Shown: one piece after another, positions 26,652-36,144 of the stretch
Layout: every line of letters starts with the position of its first letter
Position numbering within the stretch: position 1 is the stretch's first letter
Translations under genes and position numbers: made by a program
Origin: an uncultured Bacilli bacterium
GTDB lineage: Bacteria; Bacillota_I; Bacilli_A; RF39; UBA660
Assembly: GCA_934086485.1 (NCBI GenBank)
Contig: CAKOIF010000006.1
Span: 1-64,000, forward strand
Direction: 5' to 3'
Length of the DNA stretch: 64,000 nt
The notes under the pieces: generated by a model
The model's database searches: none
Told to the model about the DNA's origin: nothing
The model's input: the letters and a program-made list of their open reading frames with translations, nothing else

Positions 26652-26806
26652 TTTAATTCCTCCTTATTACAAAAAAACCTAGATACTGTAAGGGCAGAAA
26701 TAAATTCCACGGTACCACCTTACTTCTAGGTCTTAACTTTTTATCGCACTTATGCGTTTCTATGTTAACAAAAGTTTGTCGGGCTTTCCATAGAAAAAAA
26801 TATTAC
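26652..26806 (-). promoter_or_regulatory. T-box leader of the hisS-asnS-aspS-gatCAB operon
   Basis: The T-box sequence AAGGTGGTACCGTGG is at 26707-26721 (minus strand). A terminator hairpin joins 26677-26683 and 26725-26731 (ACCTAGA/TCTAGGT), followed by seven T. Upstream there are only two small hairpins: CTATG...CATAG, and a CGCA/TGCG stem. The leader is about 155 nt from a plausible -10 (TATATT, 26813-26818), with no obvious long stem I. The specifier codon could not be assigned with certainty; His is expected from the first gene. Confidence 0.85.
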
Positions 26807-26908
26807 TTTATTAATATAACACACTTTTTCTTAAAATTCCACTAAAAAATTACATTTTTTTAAGAAATAATAAATAGTATAAATTATGTAAAGTTATCTT
26901 CATAATCA

Positions 26909-26937
26909 TTTACTAAAAAAGAAAAAAATTATATAAT
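26909..26937 (+). promoter_or_regulatory. Probable promoter of the phosphohexomutase gene
   Basis: TTTACT (26909-26914), 17-nt spacer, consensus TATAAT (26932-26937), about 15 bases before the start codon. It diverges from the T-box transcript. Confidence 0.5.
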
Positions 26938-26952
26938 TTAAATGGTGATGAT

Positions 26953-28311
26953 ATGAAAAAATATATATTTAGAGAATATGATGTAAGGGGTATATACCCT
27001 ACTGATTTAAATGAAGAAGATGCATTTACTTTTGGTCATGCTTTTGCTTCATACATAAAAAATAATAAAGTATTAATTGGTCATGATAATAGACTTTCCT
27101 CAGAGGGATTAAATTCTTCTTTAGTAAAAGGCCTTTTACAAGGTGGAGCACACGTAATTGATTTAGGATTATGTACGACTCCTATTTACTACTACTATAA
27201 AAAACTGCTTAACGTTGAAAATGGCATTATGATTACTGCCTCTCATAACCCTAAAGAATATAATGGTTTTAAATTTTCTTTTTCAATAAAGGGAAATGCC
27301 TGTGGTAAAGAAATATATGATTTTAGAGATTTTCTATTTAATGGTAATTTTAGAAATGCTCAAGGATTTTATCAAGAATATAATGATAATTTTGAAAGTT
27401 ATATAAATAAAATTACTGAAAGTATAGATTTAGGAAGTAAAAAAATAAAAGCTGTATTTGACCCGGGAAATGGTACAGGGAGTATAATTTTAGAAAGAAT
27501 CCTTAAAAAATTTGATATTGATTACAAAATAATTAATGGAATTAGTGATGGTAACTTTCCAGCTCATCATCCAGATCCTTCAGTCGAAGAAAATATGCAA
27601 ATGCTTAAAGAGGAAGTTGCAAATAATCATTTTGATATAGCTCTTGGTATAGATGGTGATGCTGATAGAGTTGGAGTTGTTGATGATAAGGCAGTATTTA
27701 CACCCATTGATAATGTAATGATAAATATGTATAAGTATTTAAATCCTAATTTAAAAAATAGAAATGCAATAATGGATGTTAAATGCTCTAAAGCAGTTAT
27801 TGATGAAATGGAAAAAATTAACTTACCTCTTACAATTTATCGTACAGGTAATAGTTATATGAATTTAAAAATAAATGAAATGAATTTAGATTTTGGTGGA
27901 GAGTTTTCAGGCCACCTTTGGTTTAAGGATAAATGGATTGGAACTGATGATGGAATATATAATGCTTTAAGAATTATTGAAATGCTTTCTAAAAGTAATC
28001 AAACATTTAGCCAGATGACTGAAAGCATTCCAAAATACTACCATACTCCTGAAATTAAAATTGAAGTAACCGAAGAAAATAAATCAAAAATAATCGATAA
28101 ATTAAAAGAATATCTTGATAATGAAAATATTAAATATAATAATATTGATGGCATAAGAATTGATTATGAAGATGGATTTACTTTAATAAGACAATCTAAT
28201 ACAGGGCCAGTTCTTACAGTAAGATTTGAAAGAAAAGATGAGGAAACTTTAGAAAAAGAAAAACAAAAATATTTAGATTTAATCAAAAAAATATCATTAG
28301 AACTTAACTAA
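26953..28311 (+). CDS. Phosphomannomutase/phosphoglucomutase
   Basis: This 452-residue alpha-D-phosphohexomutase interconverts hexose 1- and 6-phosphates. Motifs: REYDVRGIYP at the N-terminus, TASHNPKEYNG with the phosphoserine, GIDGDADRVGV with the metal-binding Asp residues, GGEFSGHLWF for sugar binding, and a C-terminal phosphate-binding RQSNTGPVLTVRFE. Length and motifs fit ManB/AlgC-type enzymes with mannose or glucose specificity. It is one of only two genes on the plus strand, preceded by GGTGATGAT. Confidence 0.93.
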   Translation: MKKYIFREYDVRGIYPTDLNEEDAFTFGHAFASYIKNNKVLIGHDNRLSSEGLNSSLVKGLLQGGAHVIDLGLCTTPIYYYYKKLLNVENGIMITASHNPKEYNGFKFSFSIKGNACGKEIYDFRDFLFNGNFRNAQGFYQEYNDNFESYINKITESIDLGSKKIKAVFDPGNGTGSIILERILKKFDIDYKIINGISDGNFPAHHPDPSVEENMQMLKEEVANNHFDIALGIDGDADRVGVVDDKAVFTPIDNVMINMYKYLNPNLKNRNAIMDVKCSKAVIDEMEKINLPLTIYRTGNSYMNLKINEMNLDFGGEFSGHLWFKDKWIGTDDGIYNALRIIEMLSKSNQTFSQMTESIPKYYHTPEIKIEVTEENKSKIIDKLKEYLDNENIKYNNIDGIRIDYEDGFTLIRQSNTGPVLTVRFERKDEETLEKEKQKYLDLIKKISLELN

Positions 28312-28318
28312 TGATTTT

Positions 28319-28624
28319 TTAATTCATAATACTTTTCCATTTTGCTTTTAAAGTAATATTATCAAATACTAAAGTATTTTCATCAAACTTTTTATCATCG
28401 TAATACCATCCTTCAAAAATATAACCCTCTTTTACTGGTGATGGTGGTAAATCAATTTTTTGTGCAGGTCTTACAGAAATTGCTTCATAACTCTGTGCGC
28501 CATCAGTATCGAATGTTACTGTATATGATTTACTACACCAAAGTATTAAAAAAGCAAGTAAAACAGTAATCATTATACCTAAAAAAATGTATGTAAATCT
28601 ATACGCTTTTGTCACACTTTTCAC
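28319..28624 (-). CDS. Small anchored protein with one InlB-type B-repeat
   Basis: This 101-residue protein has one N-terminal membrane segment (about residues 10-30) followed by a single beta-grasp repeat of the Listeria/Bacteroides type. The pattern is VTFDTDGAQSYEAISV, then PVKEGYIFEGWYYDD, then NITLKAKW. The repeat faces outside if the segment is a signal anchor. Such repeats usually occur in tandem in large surface proteins; here there is only one. The stop lies 7 bases from the convergent mutase gene. Confidence 0.75.
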   Translation of the reverse strand: MKSVTKAYRFTYIFLGIMITVLLAFLILWCSKSYTVTFDTDGAQSYEAISVRPAQKIDLPPSPVKEGYIFEGWYYDDKKFDENTLVFDNITLKAKWKSIMN

Positions 28625-28704
28625 CCTTTTTCTATTTTCTATCTATTAAAATAATATAATATTTTTTTTATTTAGTCAATGAATAACCATTATGTTTTAT
28701 TTTT

Positions 28705-30420
28705 TTATAGTGTATTATTTTGAATCCTCACATCATTTCCCTCAAAAGAAAGTAAGTTAGGCATATATATAGTATTAATTTTATCCCTGTTATTATGTAA
28801 GAAATTACTATCAATAAATTTAACATTTGGAATATAAATATTTTTAATTATTTTATTACTATATAAAAAGTTTGCTCCAATAACCTCAAGGTTTGGTAAA
28901 TAAAGATGGCATAATGCAATATTATTTGCTAAAAAATTATCCTCAACACTAAATAAGTTTGGTGCATTAAGTCTACTTAAATCTCTATTTTTTCTTAAGA
29001 ATGAAGCGCCAACTAAATTTAGATTCGGAAAATCGCACTCTATTAAAGAATTATTTTCACTCATAAAGGAATAACCTACTCTTCTTAAATTTGGTAAACA
29101 AAGTGATTTTAATTTCTCATTGTAATATAGAAAACTATTGCCTGCTACCTCTAAAAAAGGCATATATACACTTTGAACATTTTTAGCATATGATATAAAA
29201 CTGTAATCAACGCGTTTAACATTTGGTAAATTAATAGTTTTCAAATTTTCCGCTCGCAATGCAAAACTATTACCAATAATTTCACATTTAGGTAAATAAA
29301 TATATTCTAGTTCAAAAGAGCTTTTAAGAACTCTATCTTCGATAATAATTGTATCTTTCGAAGAAAATCTTCTTATATGAAAACTATTTTGCATAAAATC
29401 ATAATTAATTCTTCTTACGCCATCCATTACCACACTGACAACTTGATTAAATTTATTAAGTTCTAAATATATTTTAATACCATCTTCACAAACAATATAA
29501 ATTTCTTTACCCGTATCAATATTTTCAATCTTAATTGTTTTGATATGTTTGATAACATCCTCAGCAGTATCATATCTACATTTATCATAACATTTAAATT
29601 TTTTATTTACTAAGTCAAGAACAAAGCCATCAAATAATATATATTTTTCTTTTGGAAAGGTTACTTCCTCAAAATTATGAATTACAATGTTATCTGTACA
29701 GTAATAAATATTATTACATTCAAGATTGTATCTATAATACTTTCCATCAATAGTTCTCACATAATTTGGCATTTCAAAAGCACAATTAGTATTTCTTTGC
29801 TTTATTCCAAAATATTTTTCAAAGGAATACGTAAGACCTTCAGCAATATTTTCTAAATTATTTTGATATGTAGCATCTGGGTTATTAACTGTATGATTAT
29901 ATCTATTTTTAATTGATAAATAATTAGTGGCTAATGTAAACTGCAATGAAAGGACACTAGTTCCGTACTCATCCTCCCTTTGGGGAATAGATTTTCTTTC
30001 TATACCTAAAGCATTATTTTTAACTGCAAAAAATACTCTATTTGTTTCAAGACGATTACTTTTAAAGGTACATAATTCTTCACCTTCAGCATAATACTTT
30101 TTATATGATAGTACTTCTTCATTAGTATGGCATTCTTTTAAAGTATAGCCTGCATCTTCAAATAGTTCATAAGGTGTCTTTAAAGTCTGACTTAAAATTA
30201 CATTATTTTTATTAAATTCATTCATAATAAATTCTTGGAACTTATTAACCATATTATTTTCAATTAAATCGTCATACAAAAAATGATTTTCCTTAAATAA
30301 GGATAATATTAAGGAAGATAATACGCCTTCATTTTCAAGTATACTTGGAAATAAGTCTCTACATAATTTACTAAATTTTTCACCATATTTTTTCTTTATA
30401 ATTTTTAAATCACTATTCAT
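28705..30420 (-). CDS. Leucine-rich repeat protein (LRR_5/BspA-like)
   Basis: This 571-residue protein has an unrecognised N-terminal part (about residues 1-340) and a C-terminal array of about nine repeats of 22-24 residues. The repeats follow the pattern LKTINLPNVKRVDYSF / VQSVYMPFLEVAGNSF / LKSLCLPNLRRVGYSF. There is no signal peptide or membrane segment. The LRR part would form a curved binding surface, but the ligand is unknown. The N-terminal part contains a YRYNLECNNIYYC segment and no catalytic motif I can name. It stands alone, with GGGGG upstream of the ATG. Confidence 0.7.
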   Translation of the reverse strand: MNSDLKIIKKKYGEKFSKLCRDLFPSILENEGVLSSLILSLFKENHFLYDDLIENNMVNKFQEFIMNEFNKNNVILSQTLKTPYELFEDAGYTLKECHTNEEVLSYKKYYAEGEELCTFKSNRLETNRVFFAVKNNALGIERKSIPQREDEYGTSVLSLQFTLATNYLSIKNRYNHTVNNPDATYQNNLENIAEGLTYSFEKYFGIKQRNTNCAFEMPNYVRTIDGKYYRYNLECNNIYYCTDNIVIHNFEEVTFPKEKYILFDGFVLDLVNKKFKCYDKCRYDTAEDVIKHIKTIKIENIDTGKEIYIVCEDGIKIYLELNKFNQVVSVVMDGVRRINYDFMQNSFHIRRFSSKDTIIIEDRVLKSSFELEYIYLPKCEIIGNSFALRAENLKTINLPNVKRVDYSFISYAKNVQSVYMPFLEVAGNSFLYYNEKLKSLCLPNLRRVGYSFMSENNSLIECDFPNLNLVGASFLRKNRDLSRLNAPNLFSVEDNFLANNIALCHLYLPNLEVIGANFLYSNKIIKNIYIPNVKFIDSNFLHNNRDKINTIYMPNLLSFEGNDVRIQNNTL

Positions 30421-30460
30421 AATACCCCCAGAAAGTAATAACTATTATAACATTATTTTA

Positions 30461-30489
30461 AAAAAAAGAAATAGATTTTGCTCTATTTC
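30461..30489 (-). terminator. Rho-independent terminator after dnaJ
   Basis: The stem GAAATAGA/TCTATTTC (30468-30475 with 30482-30489) with a long T-run on the minus strand. The dnaJ TAG stop lies in the stem. Confidence 0.85.
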
Positions 30490-31622
30490 ATCTTTCTATT
30501 AAAATCTTTTATTTCATCTTCATTATCAAGGTTACTATCTAAAAGTTCTTTGAATAATTTCTTTTGGGATAAAGTAAGTTTTGTAGGAATAATAATGTTT
30601 ACTACAACATACATATTACCACGCATAATTGAGTTTGGACTTTTTAAACCTTTTCCTTTAAGTTTTAACTTTGTATAATTTTGAGTTCCAGGTTTTATTT
30701 CAAGAATAACATTTCCAGTAAGTGTTGGAATTTCTTTTTCACAACCTAAAGTCGCCTCGGCAACATTAATTGGAAGTTCAAGATAAATATCATTTCCTTG
30801 TCTTTCAAAAAGAGGATGCTCTTTTATTTCAAAATCTACATAAAGATCGCCATTTTCACCATTTGAAGAGGCATTACCTTTACCAGCAAGTCTTAACTCG
30901 TGGCCAGAATCAACGCCTTCGGGTACTTTGATTTTAATAGATTTTTTTTCATTAACAATACCAATTCCCTTACAATCAGGACAAATATTTTGATAAGTAA
31001 CACCTTTACCCATACAATCTGGACATACTTTTTGAGTTTGCATCACCCCAAATATAGAACGAACCTGCTCTAAAACTACACCTCGGCCACCACATTTTGA
31101 ACACGATTTTTCATTAAAACCGCCTTTACCATCACAGGTTTTGCAAGGAGTTTTTAAATTTACCTCAATTGTTTTTTCACAACCAAATGCTGCCTCTTCG
31201 AAAGTAAGAGGAATAGTTACTTTTATATCACTACCTCTTGAAGTTCTTTGTCTTCTTGCTCCTCCAAATGAGGAAAAACCACTTGTAAAGGATGAACCAA
31301 AATCATCATCCTCTCCAAAAACATGGCGAAGAATATCTCCTAAATCGATATCACTGGCATTAAAATTAAATCCGCCTTGACCACCAAAGTTACCTGTTCC
31401 ATCAAATGCTGCAGAACCATACTGATCATATGCTTTTCTTTTCTGTGGATCAGATAATATTGCATAAGCCTCTCCTATTTCTTTAAACTTTGCTTCATCA
31501 CCCGTTTCTTTATTATCTGGATGATACATTTTAGCAAGTTTTCTAAAGGCTCTTTTAATTTCTTCGTCAGTGGCTGTTTTTGAAACACCTAAAAGTTCAT
31601 AATAATCTTTTTTACTATTCAT
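30483..31622 (-). CDS. dnaJ: Chaperone DnaJ
   Basis: This 379-residue type I Hsp40 stimulates DnaK ATPase and delivers substrates. It has a J domain with HPD (YHPDNKET), a Gly/Phe-rich linker, four CxxCxGxG-type zinc-binding repeats (CKTCDGKG, CSKCGGRG, CPDCMGKG, CPDCKGIG) and a C-terminal substrate-binding part. All elements are complete. The first 8 bases overlap pepF, and the transcript ends directly after the gene. Confidence 0.96.
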   Translation of the reverse strand: MNSKKDYYELLGVSKTATDEEIKRAFRKLAKMYHPDNKETGDEAKFKEIGEAYAILSDPQKRKAYDQYGSAAFDGTGNFGGQGGFNFNASDIDLGDILRHVFGEDDDFGSSFTSGFSSFGGARRQRTSRGSDIKVTIPLTFEEAAFGCEKTIEVNLKTPCKTCDGKGGFNEKSCSKCGGRGVVLEQVRSIFGVMQTQKVCPDCMGKGVTYQNICPDCKGIGIVNEKKSIKIKVPEGVDSGHELRLAGKGNASSNGENGDLYVDFEIKEHPLFERQGNDIYLELPINVAEATLGCEKEIPTLTGNVILEIKPGTQNYTKLKLKGKGLKSPNSIMRGNMYVVVNIIIPTKLTLSQKKLFKELLDSNLDNEDEIKDFNRKMK

Positions 31623-33378
31623 AAAGACTTTCTAACTCCTTTCTTTTTTCATCAAAGAATTCAAATACTTCATCATAAAGTGATGGACTTTGTATATCTA
31701 CGCCCGCTACTTTTAAACTTTTAACTGGTTCAAGTGTTGAACCAAGTTTTAAAAATTTAATATAACTTTCTAAAGCACCATCTTTTTTATTTATAATATC
31801 ATTTGCTATTTTGAGTGCTGCAGCATAACCTGTAGCATATTGATAAACATAGAAATTATAATAAAAATGTGGAATTCTATAACATTCATATTTAATATCT
31901 TCATCAACTTCAACATTTGGTCCAAAATATAATTTATTTAAATCTAAATATTCTTTTTGTACTAATTCTTTAGTAAGAACTGTTCCTTTCATTTCTTTGT
32001 TATGAAGATTATCTTCGAAATGTGCAAACATAGTTTGCCTTATCATAGTTGCTTTAAATCTTTGTAATATACTATCTAATATATATTTTTTCTCTTCAAT
32101 ATTATCTGTATGATTTAACATATAATTTGTAAGAATTATTTCATTTACTTGACTTGCAACCTCCGCTACAAAGATGGAATAATTATAATCTTCATAAGTA
32201 TTAAAGTTTTGAGCATAGTAATAATGCATTGCATGGCCTAGTTCGTGAATAAGAGTTGATACATCATCAAGTTTTCCTTCATAATTTATAACTACATAAG
32301 GATGAGCAAGATATGCACAAGTACAGTATCCACCATCTCTTTTATTTTTCTTTGGATATACATCAATCCAATTATCTGAAAATGCTTTTTTAATTACCTC
32401 TACATAAGAATTTCCCATTACCTCTAAAGAAGATATTACAAGCTTTTTTGCTTCATCATATGTATATTTTTTATCAAAATCTTTTGTAATATTTGCATAA
32501 GTATCATATATATGAATTTTTTCTAAACCTAATACTTTCTTTTTTAAGTCATAATATTTATAAAATTTAGGTAAATTATTTTTAATACCATTTATTAAAT
32601 TATCATAAATATCATTTTTAATATCATTTGAATATAAACTTAAACTTCTTGCGGAAGGAAATCCTCTTAATTTAGCAACTTTATTATTACTCATTACTTT
32701 TGTTGTATATATTGTATTAAAGGTATTTTCATAATGTTTAATTTCTTTATAAATTTTTTCAAAAGCCTCTTTTCGAACGCTTTGTTTACTACTTTGTAAA
32801 TATGTACTAAAGTTAGATATTGTAAGAGGTACAACTTTACCTTCTTCATTAGTAATAGTGCCAAAGTCCATATCCGTTGTAAGAAGCATTTCACTTGCAT
32901 CCTCACTTTTAGAGTACACAGATGTTAAAAGTGTAATAATTTTTTCTTCTTCTTTAGACTTAATATATTTTTTAGCTCTATAAATACTTTTTAAATTATT
33001 TTCATATTCCTTTAACTTTGGAAATTTTTTTATATATTCTTTAACAAATTTAAAATCTTTTTCAAGTAGTTCTGGAACAACATAACTTTCTTTTTCTGAT
33101 AATTCATTTAAGAAGTTAAGTACACTACCAAGCATTTCATTATAATTTTCATTTGTTAAATCTAAATCATTATTAATATGAGCATACAAATAAAGCCTTT
33201 CAAGTCTTTTTGAAATTTCATTATCATACTCCAAATATTCATATAACATTTCTGGACTAGATAATATTTTACCTTCATATTTAGAAATATTTTTAGCGTA
33301 TTTTTTCAAAGATGCAAGCTCTTTTTTAGCATCTTCATCACTTTTAAATAAAGCGCTTAAATCAATTTTTCCTTTCAT
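31615..33378 (-). CDS. pepF: Oligoendopeptidase F
   Basis: This 587-residue M3-family zinc metallopeptidase cleaves short cytosolic peptides. The zinc motif is in TLIHELGHAMHYYYA (HExxH), and the downstream Glu lies in the VAEVASQVNE segment. Length fits PepF. It is inserted between dnaK (58 bases, with a strong hairpin) and dnaJ (8-base overlap), so it probably shares heat-shock control. It may help clear peptides from degraded misfolded proteins, which is an inference from context. Confidence 0.92.
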   Translation of the reverse strand: MKGKIDLSALFKSDEDAKKELASLKKYAKNISKYEGKILSSPEMLYEYLEYDNEISKRLERLYLYAHINNDLDLTNENYNEMLGSVLNFLNELSEKESYVVPELLEKDFKFVKEYIKKFPKLKEYENNLKSIYRAKKYIKSKEEEKIITLLTSVYSKSEDASEMLLTTDMDFGTITNEEGKVVPLTISNFSTYLQSSKQSVRKEAFEKIYKEIKHYENTFNTIYTTKVMSNNKVAKLRGFPSARSLSLYSNDIKNDIYDNLINGIKNNLPKFYKYYDLKKKVLGLEKIHIYDTYANITKDFDKKYTYDEAKKLVISSLEVMGNSYVEVIKKAFSDNWIDVYPKKNKRDGGYCTCAYLAHPYVVINYEGKLDDVSTLIHELGHAMHYYYAQNFNTYEDYNYSIFVAEVASQVNEIILTNYMLNHTDNIEEKKYILDSILQRFKATMIRQTMFAHFEDNLHNKEMKGTVLTKELVQKEYLDLNKLYFGPNVEVDEDIKYECYRIPHFYYNFYVYQYATGYAAALKIANDIINKKDGALESYIKFLKLGSTLEPVKSLKVAGVDIQSPSLYDEVFEFFDEKRKELESLYE

Positions 33379-33392
33379 ATTTTATAACCAAA

Positions 33393-33420
33393 TATTAGGT
33401 CCTAGAAATAGGACCTAATA
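33393..33420. repeat. Perfect 12-bp hairpin between dnaK and pepF
   Basis: TATTAGGTCCTA and TAGGACCTAATA flank a 4-base loop (GAAA on the plus strand). No clear T-run follows on the minus strand. It is more likely an attenuating or mRNA-processing/stabilising element than a full terminator. It would allow dnaK to be made in excess over pepF and dnaJ. Confidence 0.65.
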
Positions 33421-33436
33421 CTCTACCTTTCTTTTA

Positions 33437-35254
33437 TTATTTTTCTTTATATTCAGCTTCCTGTGCATCGTCTGATGAATCATTTGAACTAGTTGTTTCA
33501 GTATTTTCAGCATTTGCTTTATTTGCCTCATATACTTTACCAGCAAGTTCCATAGCCTTTTTATTTAAACTTTCAGTCTTAGCTTTAATATCTTCGATGT
33601 CATTTCCCTTAAGGGCTTCCTCAAGGTCTTTAATTAATTTTTCAGCTTCTTCTTTATCTTTAGGATCAACTTTATCTTTTAAGTCCTCTAAAGCACGATT
33701 TGTTGCAAGAATCATTGAATCTGCTTCATTTCTTGCTTCACTTTCAGCCTTTTTCTTTTCATCAGCATCTTTATTAGCTTCAGCCTCTTTCATCATCTTA
33801 TCAATTTCTTCATCTGAAAGATTTGTTGATGATGTAATTGTAATTGATTGTTCTTTATTAGTTCCAAGATCTTTGGCAGTAACGTTTACTATACCATTAG
33901 CATCAATATCAAATTTAACCTCAATTTGTGGAACTCCTCTTCTTGCTGGAGGTATATTAGTAAGTTGGAAGTTTCCTAAAGTTTTATTATCTGATGCCAT
34001 AGGTCTTTCACCTTGAAGTACGTGAATATCTACAGCAGGTTGGTTATCTGCAGCAGTTGAGAATACTTGACTCTTACTTGTTGGAATAGTTGTATTTCTA
34101 GGAATAAGTACAGTCATAACATTTCCTAATGTTTCAATACCAAGTGATAGTGGAGTTACATCAAGTAGTACTACATCATTTACTTCACCAGTAAGTACGC
34201 CACCTTGAATAGCAGCACCCATTGCTACAACTTCATCAGGGTTTACACTCTTATTTGGTTCTTGTCCAAGTTCTTTTTTAACAAGTTCTTGAATATAAGG
34301 AATTCTTGATGATCCTCCAACAAGGATTACTTTATTAATATCTTTTGCAGTAAGTCCAGCATCTTTTAAAGCTTTTCTAACTGGTTCAAGTGTAGAATCA
34401 AATAAATCTTTATTTAAATCTTCGAATTTTGCTTTTGATAAAGTAATGTCCATATGAAGTGGTTCTTTATTTTCATTTTGAGTTATAAATGGAAGTGAAA
34501 TTTGTGTTGTAGTCATAGAGGATAAATCTTTTTTAGCTTTTTCAGCAGCATCTTTAACTCTTTGCATTGCCATAGCATCTTTTGATAAATCAATACCATG
34601 TTCTTTCTTAAATTCTGATACTAAATAATTAGCAACTCTTTCATCAAAGTCATCTCCACCTAAATGGTTATTACCTGCAGTAGATTTAACTTCGAAAACA
34701 CCATCACCAAGTTCAAGAATTGAAACATCGAATGTTCCTCCACCTAAGTCATATACTAAAATTGTTTGAAGAACATCTTGTTTATCAAGTCCATAAGCAA
34801 GAGCAGCAGCAGTTGGTTCATTAATAATTCTTTCAACATCAAGTCCTGCTATTTTACCAGCATTTTTAGTTGCTTGTCTTTGTGCATCATTAAAGTATGC
34901 AGGAACTGTAATAACAGCTTTAGTTACTTTATCTCCTAAATAACTTTCTGCATCTTTTTTTAACTTAGAAAGAATCTTTGCACTGATTTCCTCTGGTGTA
35001 TACATTCTTCCATTAGCCTCAACTTTTTCATTTGTTCCCATTTTTCTTTTAATTGAGGAAATTGTATTTTTAACATTTGTTACTGCTTGTCTTTTTGCAG
35101 TTTCTCCAACTAGTTCATCGTCACCTTTAAAAGCAACTACTGAAGGAGTTGTACGGTTTCCTTCGGCATTAGGAATAACTTTTGCTTCCCCACCTTCAAG
35201 TACCGCTACACAACTATTTGTTGTACCTAAATCTATACCAATAATTTTACTCAT
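33437..35254 (-). CDS. dnaK: Molecular chaperone DnaK
   Basis: This 605-residue Hsp70 has the ATPase signatures IGIDLGTTNSCVAV, VYDLGGGTFDVSI and VILVGGSSRIPYIQ, the substrate-binding domain with LGNFQLTNIPPARRGVPQI, a helical lid and a short acidic tail. Length is typical for Gram-positive DnaK. It is expressed from the CIRCE-controlled hrcA promoter. Confidence 0.97.
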   Translation of the reverse strand: MSKIIGIDLGTTNSCVAVLEGGEAKVIPNAEGNRTTPSVVAFKGDDELVGETAKRQAVTNVKNTISSIKRKMGTNEKVEANGRMYTPEEISAKILSKLKKDAESYLGDKVTKAVITVPAYFNDAQRQATKNAGKIAGLDVERIINEPTAAALAYGLDKQDVLQTILVYDLGGGTFDVSILELGDGVFEVKSTAGNNHLGGDDFDERVANYLVSEFKKEHGIDLSKDAMAMQRVKDAAEKAKKDLSSMTTTQISLPFITQNENKEPLHMDITLSKAKFEDLNKDLFDSTLEPVRKALKDAGLTAKDINKVILVGGSSRIPYIQELVKKELGQEPNKSVNPDEVVAMGAAIQGGVLTGEVNDVVLLDVTPLSLGIETLGNVMTVLIPRNTTIPTSKSQVFSTAADNQPAVDIHVLQGERPMASDNKTLGNFQLTNIPPARRGVPQIEVKFDIDANGIVNVTAKDLGTNKEQSITITSSTNLSDEEIDKMMKEAEANKDADEKKKAESEARNEADSMILATNRALEDLKDKVDPKDKEEAEKLIKDLEEALKGNDIEDIKAKTESLNKKAMELAGKVYEANKANAENTETTSSNDSSDDAQEAEYKEK

Positions 35255-35274
35255 AATTTATCATTCCTTTCTTT

Positions 35275-35577
35275 TTATCGAGTAATTTTATTTTCATTAT
35301 CTAATCTTGAATTAATTTCATTAACAATGTTAACTATTTCATCATTAATAATAATTTGTTCTTCACTAGATAAATTACTTAAAATTTTATTATAATTACT
35401 AGAAAACTCTTCATGCGAAGTAAGTCCTCTGGTAACTTTTAAAAGCTCCATTAATGAATCAAAATATGCTCTATCAAGTTCTTCAGATGTAAGTTTACTA
35501 TGAATATCACTACTTTCTAAATGATACTCACCAAAACTATTAAAAATTAATGACAAAGCTAGAAAATTATTATTCAT
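35275..35577 (-). CDS. Unknown protein in the hrcA-dnaK operon
   Basis: This 100-residue acidic, helical protein has no signal peptide or membrane segment. It overlaps the grpE stop by 8 bases and ends 21 bases before dnaK, so it is embedded in the stress operon. Notable stretches are HLESSDIHSKLTSEELDRAYFDSLMELL and SSEEQIIINDEIVNIVNEI. I do not recognise the family. A role as a DnaK cofactor is possible from position only. Confidence 0.6.
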   Translation of the reverse strand: MNNNFLALSLIFNSFGEYHLESSDIHSKLTSEELDRAYFDSLMELLKVTRGLTSHEEFSSNYNKILSNLSSEEQIIINDEIVNIVNEINSRLDNENKITR

Positions 35578-36136
35578 TAACTTTTACCATAGCTACTCTT
35601 ATAACTTTATCATTATAAGTATAGCCTTTTTGCATTACTTCCACAACTACGCCTTCCTCTTCTTCCATAATACTGGTAGTCATAATTGCTTCCATAGTTT
35701 TTGGATCAAACTGTTTACCCATTGCTTCTATCTCTTTAACACCAATTGCATTTAAAGTAGATAAAAGTGATGTATATATCATTTTAAATCCAGATAAGAA
35801 TTTTGAAAGTTCATCAGTTAAGTTATCATCATCAAGAGATATTGCTCTTTCAAAATTATCAATAATTGGTAAAATCTCTTTAATAAGTTTTTCACCATCA
35901 TATTTATAAATATTAGCTTTTTCTTCATTAAAGCGTCTATTCATATTTTGCATTTCAGCATTTAATCTTAATATTTTATCTGAAAGTGCATTTTTTTCTT
36001 CAATTAATTTTTTATTTTCTTCAGCAAACTTTTTAATTTCTTCCATACATTTTTCATGATGATTATTTTTTTTATCTTTCTTAATTTCTTTTTCATTTAC
36101 TGAAACTTTTTCTTCTTTTTTAATATCTTCTTTCAA
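35570..36136 (-). CDS. grpE: Nucleotide exchange factor GrpE
   Basis: This 188-residue GrpE promotes ADP release from DnaK. It has a Lys/Glu-rich N-terminal tail, a long coiled-coil helix (about residues 30-90, with RLNAEMQNMNRRFNEEK) and the C-terminal beta domain signature with GVKEIEAMGKQFDPKTMEAIM. It lies 8 bases after hrcA. Confidence 0.93.
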   Translation of the reverse strand: MKEDIKKEEKVSVNEKEIKKDKKNNHHEKCMEEIKKFAEENKKLIEEKNALSDKILRLNAEMQNMNRRFNEEKANIYKYDGEKLIKEILPIIDNFERAISLDDDNLTDELSKFLSGFKMIYTSLLSTLNAIGVKEIEAMGKQFDPKTMEAIMTTSIMEEEEGVVVEVMQKGYTYNDKVIRVAMVKVNE

Positions 36137-36144
36137 GTTATCAC

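Noticed and set aside
33597..34016. Plus-strand 139-codon frame antisense to dnaK
   Set aside because: Ser-rich mirror of the dnaK C-terminal coding sequence; no start signals or recognisable domain.
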